Assembly: GCA_934526015.1 (NCBI GenBank)
Contig: CAKSZY010000020.1
Coordinates: 1-34,374 of the forward strand
Origin: an uncultured Dokdonella sp.
GTDB lineage: Bacteria; Pseudomonadota; Gammaproteobacteria; Xanthomonadales; Rhodanobacteraceae
Length of the DNA stretch: 34,374 nucleotides
Reading direction: 5' to 3'
The notes beneath the pieces are model-generated. The model had not been told where the DNA came from, made no database searches, and was given only the letters and a program-made list of their open reading frames with translations. The position numbers and the translations under genes were made by a program. This document shows, piece by piece, positions 27,319 through 34,374 of this stretch (the first letter of the stretch is position 1; every line of letters starts with the position of its first letter).

Positions 27319-29142
27319 TCATGCCGCCTCCCTGGCCTTGCCGCCGCGACAGCCGGGGCCGGCGTGGGTCATGCGGATCAGCGTCTTGCGCATGTCCCAG
27401 GCGCCGGTCGGACAACGCTCGGCGCACAGTCCGCAGTGCAGGCAGACGTCCTCGTCCTTGACCATCACGCGCTCGGTCTTCAGCGGACCGGACACGTACA
27501 ACGACTGCCCGGGATTGAGCGCCGGCGCGGTCAGGCGCTGGCGCAGGTCGGCTTCGTCGCCGTTGGCGGTGAAGGTGATGCAGTCCATCGGGCAGATGTC
27601 GACGCAGGCGTCGCACTCGATGCAGGCCGTGTCGGTGAACACGGTCTGCACGTCGCAGTTGAGACAACGCTGGGTTTCCTTCCATGCCGTCTCGGCGTCG
27701 AAGCCGAGTTCGACTTCGAGGCGGATGCTGCGCAGTGCTTCCTCGGCCGGCAGCAGCGGCACCTTGTAACGCTCGTCGGCGGAAACGTCGTTGTCGTAAC
27801 TCCACTCGTGGATGCCCATCTTCTGCGAGAGCACGCGCATCGACGGCAGCGGGCGCTCGCGCGGATCCTCGCCGGACAGCATGCGGTCGATCGACACCGC
27901 CGCCTCGTGGCCGTGGGCGACCGCCCAGATGATGTTCTTCGGGCCGAACGCGGCATCGCCGCCGAACAGCACGTGCGCCAGGGTCGACTGGTGGGTCGCG
28001 GCGTCGACCACCGGCATGCCCCACTCGTCGAAATCGATGCCGAGGTCGCGCTCGATCCACGGGAAGGCGTTCTCCTGGCCGACCGCGACGAGCACCTCGT
28101 CACAGGCGAAGAAGCGGTCCGCCTCGCCGGTCGGCACGAGGCGGCGGCGGCCGCGCTCGTCGGTCTCCGGGCGCACCGGCTGGAAGGTCATGCCGGTCAG
28201 GCGCCCGCCTTCGTGCACGTAGGCGGTCGGCACGAGGCAGTTGAGGATCGGGATGCCCTCGTGCATCGCGTCCTCCTTCTCCCATGGCGAGGCCTTCATC
28301 TCCTCGAAACCCGAGCGCACGATGACCTTGACGTCCTCGCCGCCGAGACGGCGCGCGGAGCGGCAGCAATCCATCGCGGTGTTGCCGCCGCCGAGCACGA
28401 TCACGCGCTTGCCGACGCGCTCGACGTGACCGAAGTAGACCGAGGCCAGCCAGTCGATGCCGATGTGGATGTGGGCGGCGGCCTCGGCGGCGCCCGGCAG
28501 TTCGAGCGCGCGCCCGCGCGGCGCGCCGCAACCGACGAACACGGCGTCGTAGCGTTCCGCCAGCAGGGCGCGCATCGACTCGATGCGCTGGCCGCCGCGC
28601 AGTTCGACGCCGAGGCCGAGGATGTAGCCGACCTCCTCGTCGATGACCGATTCGGGCAGGCGGAAGCGCGGCACCTGGGTGCGCATGAAGCCGCCGCCCT
28701 TGGCCTCGGCCTCGAACACGGTCACCGAATAGCCGAGCGGAGCGAGATCGCGCGCCACGGTCAGCGATGCCGGTCCGGCACCGACGCAGGCCACGCGCAG
28801 GCCGTTGCGCGTCGCCGCCGGCTTCGGCAGGCGTGCGGCGATGTCGCCCTTGTGGTCGGCGGCCACGCGCTTGAGCCGGCAGATCGCCACCGGCTCGGGC
28901 TTGTCGCCGTTGTTCTCCTCGACGCGCCCGCGCCGGCAGGCCGGTTCGCAGGGACGGTCGCAGGTGCGGCCGAGTATCCCGGGGAAAACGTTCGATTCCC
29001 AATTGACGAGGTAGGCGTCGGCGTAACGGCCCGCGGCGATCAGGCGGATGTATTCGGGGACCGGGGTGTGGGCCGGGCAGGCCCACTGGCAATCGACAAC
29101 CTTGTGGAAATAGCTGGCTACACGGACGTCGGTGGGTTCCAC
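27319..29142 (-). CDS. korC: FAD/NAD(P)-dependent iron-sulfur subunit of KorCAB (GltD-like plus ferredoxin domain)
   Basis: The protein has 607 residues in three parts. An N-terminal GltD-like iron-sulfur domain contains CQWACPAHTPV and CDRPCEPACRR. Next come FAD and NAD(P) Rossmann folds (VACVGAGPASL, then VIVLGGGNTAMDCCR). A C-terminal 2x[4Fe-4S] ferredoxin domain has clusters at C507-C510-C513-C517 and C567-C570-C573-C577. It should pass electrons between Kor and NAD(P). A comparable FAD subunit was described in the 2-oxoglutarate:NADP+ oxidoreductase of Azoarcus evansii, where it supports aromatic ring reduction. I chose GTG 29142 because GAGGGA lies six bases before it; an in-frame GTG at 29160 adds six residues. 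The gene symbol is by position and analogy. Confidence 0.85.
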   Translation of the reverse strand: MEPTDVRVASYFHKVVDCQWACPAHTPVPEYIRLIAAGRYADAYLVNWESNVFPGILGRTCDRPCEPACRRGRVEENNGDKPEPVAICRLKRVAADHKGDIAARLPKPAATRNGLRVACVGAGPASLTVARDLAPLGYSVTVFEAEAKGGGFMRTQVPRFRLPESVIDEEVGYILGLGVELRGGQRIESMRALLAERYDAVFVGCGAPRGRALELPGAAEAAAHIHIGIDWLASVYFGHVERVGKRVIVLGGGNTAMDCCRSARRLGGEDVKVIVRSGFEEMKASPWEKEDAMHEGIPILNCLVPTAYVHEGGRLTGMTFQPVRPETDERGRRRLVPTGEADRFFACDEVLVAVGQENAFPWIERDLGIDFDEWGMPVVDAATHQSTLAHVLFGGDAAFGPKNIIWAVAHGHEAAVSIDRMLSGEDPRERPLPSMRVLSQKMGIHEWSYDNDVSADERYKVPLLPAEEALRSIRLEVELGFDAETAWKETQRCLNCDVQTVFTDTACIECDACVDICPMDCITFTANGDEADLRQRLTAPALNPGQSLYVSGPLKTERVMVKDEDVCLHCGLCAERCPTGAWDMRKTLIRMTHAGPGCRGGKAREAA

Positions 29143-29240
29143 CTCATTCCCTCGCTGCACGACATGCCGGCAAGCCGGCGCGGACGGCGCAAGGCGCCGA
29201 CGATCGGATCGCCGGCGAGTCTAGGCATTCCGCCGCGGGG

Positions 29241-29247
29241 AAAAAAA
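29241..29247 (-). terminator. Seven-T tract downstream of the heme receptor, possible terminator
   Basis: On the minus strand TTTTTTT follows GGTGCACCGTGTC, about 115 bases after the receptor stop. Only a weak stem (GCACC/GGTGC) precedes it. The remainder of 29143-29362 shows no gene and no promoter I can define for korC. Confidence 0.3.
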
Positions 29248-29362
29248 GACACGGTGCACCATGGCGGAACGCGGTGCCCGAAACACGATGCCCACGACCA
29301 CGTGCCGGCAGATCAGGACCACCGAAAGGCCGATTCTCCGCACGCTGCTGCCGTGGCCGGTG

Positions 29363-33950
<4,588 letters not shown>

Positions 33951-33984
33951 GCCGACACGGCAGCGACATCGCCGCAACGACCAA

Positions 33985-34014
33985 CGGCCGGGACGCATGC
34001 GTCCCGGCCGTTTT
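33985..34014 (+). terminator. Rho-independent terminator after nirS
   Basis: A perfect 26-bp palindrome (arms CGGCCGGGACG / CGTCCCGGCCG around CATG) starts 34 bases after the nirS stop and is followed by TTTT. It should end the transcript, making nirS a single-gene unit. Confidence 0.85.
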
Positions 34015-34030
34015 CCTGTCCGGGCCACGG

Positions 34031-34177
34031 CAGCGGAGCAAGCTCCACGAACGCGGTGACGCCACAACGACAGCGGAGCAAGCTCTGCAACGGCGTCGAG
34101 GCGCCCGGACTTTTGCAGAGCCCAGCTTGCTCGGCTGAAGCTTGGACCGCAGCCGCAACAGCAGCGGAGCGAGTTCC
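34031..34177. repeat. Family B repeats (GAGCAAGCTC type), cluster
   Basis: CAGCGGAGCAAGCTC occurs at 34031 and 34071, an inverted form (AGCTTGCTCGGCTGAAGC) near 34124, and a variant (CAGCGGAGCGAGTTCC) near 34162. GCTCTGCAA at 34082-34090 and TTGCAGAGC at 34113-34121 form a 9-bp inverted pair. Same words as at 16014-16072. No gene is supported from 33951 to the window end. Confidence 0.7.
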
Positions 34178-34214
34178 AGAAACGCATCGGGATGCAGCGG
34201 TGCAAGCGGAAATC

Positions 34215-34360
34215 GGCGCATGCCTGTCCCTTCTCCCCGCTGCGCGGGGCGGACGGCTGGCGTCGTCGCAAGCATGCAAGCTGCACTTCAGAGTAAACGC
34301 TTGCTGTCCCTTCTCCCCGTGGCGACGGGGAGAAGGTGCCCGGCAGGGCGGATGAGGGGC
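34215..34360 (-). repeat. Family A palindromic repeat, copy 5 (left end rearranged)
   Basis: Inverted orientation. The right end GGATGAGGGGC and hairpin A (CTTCTCCCCGTGGCGACGGGG) are intact and hairpin B is present. The expected left end is replaced by a second module start (GGCGCATGCCTGTCCCTTCTCC), so this copy looks like a recombinant, as copy 3 does. Confidence 0.75.
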
Positions 34361-34374
34361 GCTTTCGGGCTTCT

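Overview
The window is chromosomal, very GC-rich DNA, most likely from a gammaproteobacterium of the Lysobacterales (Xanthomonadales), perhaps a Rhodanobacteraceae-type denitrifier. The evidence is methionine synthase split into two overlapping genes, a class III (PhaEC) PHA synthase, and intergenic repeats of a style common in that order. Genus-level placement is a guess. I see no tRNA, rRNA, CRISPR array, phage gene or transposase.

Layout. 1-392: repeat DNA. 393-3679: a tail-anchored two-FHA protein, then on the other strand a PHA-system small protein, a patatin-like lipase and a phasin. 3680-4421: three palindrome-rich repeats. 4422-7658: an alcohol-forming fatty acyl-CoA reductase, divergent from an acyl-CoA-binding protein and a TetR regulator. 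7903-10812: a CHASE3-like/GAF/GGDEF diguanylate cyclase convergent with a short-chain acyl-CoA dehydrogenase. 11212-15997: a SahR-like ArsR/methyltransferase regulator with its own promoter and operator-like palindrome, followed by the two halves of MetH, all joined by 4-nt overlaps. 16103-21262 (minus strand): an orphan LAB_N membrane protein, PHA synthase PhaC and PhaE, and a lipoprotein 3-hydroxybutyrate oligomer hydrolase. 21332-24281: a NarL-type response regulator, a 7TMR-DISM/GGDEF cyclase and a DUF454 protein. 24373-29142 (minus): korC-korA-korB, a 2-oxoglutarate:ferredoxin oxidoreductase with an FAD/NAD(P) iron-sulfur subunit. 29363-33950: a TonB-dependent heme-type receptor divergent from a cytochrome cd1 nitrite reductase (NirS) carrying an extra fused cytochrome c domain. 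33951-34374: a terminator and two repeat clusters.

Themes. The first is carbon storage: granule proteins, PHA synthase, oligomer hydrolase, acyl-CoA binding, acyl-CoA reduction to alcohol and beta-oxidation. Three granule-related proteins (patatin, phasin, PhaE) carry Lys/Arg/Ala/Pro-rich tails resembling DNA-binding tails. The second is anaerobic or low-oxygen respiration: NirS, the heme receptor and KorCAB. The strongest new reading is in the 286-bp nirS/receptor intergenic region. It holds two FNR/DNR-type boxes, each 21-22 nt from a -10-like hexamer, one facing each gene. This is the class II activator geometry and suggests that heme uptake and nitrite reduction are co-induced.
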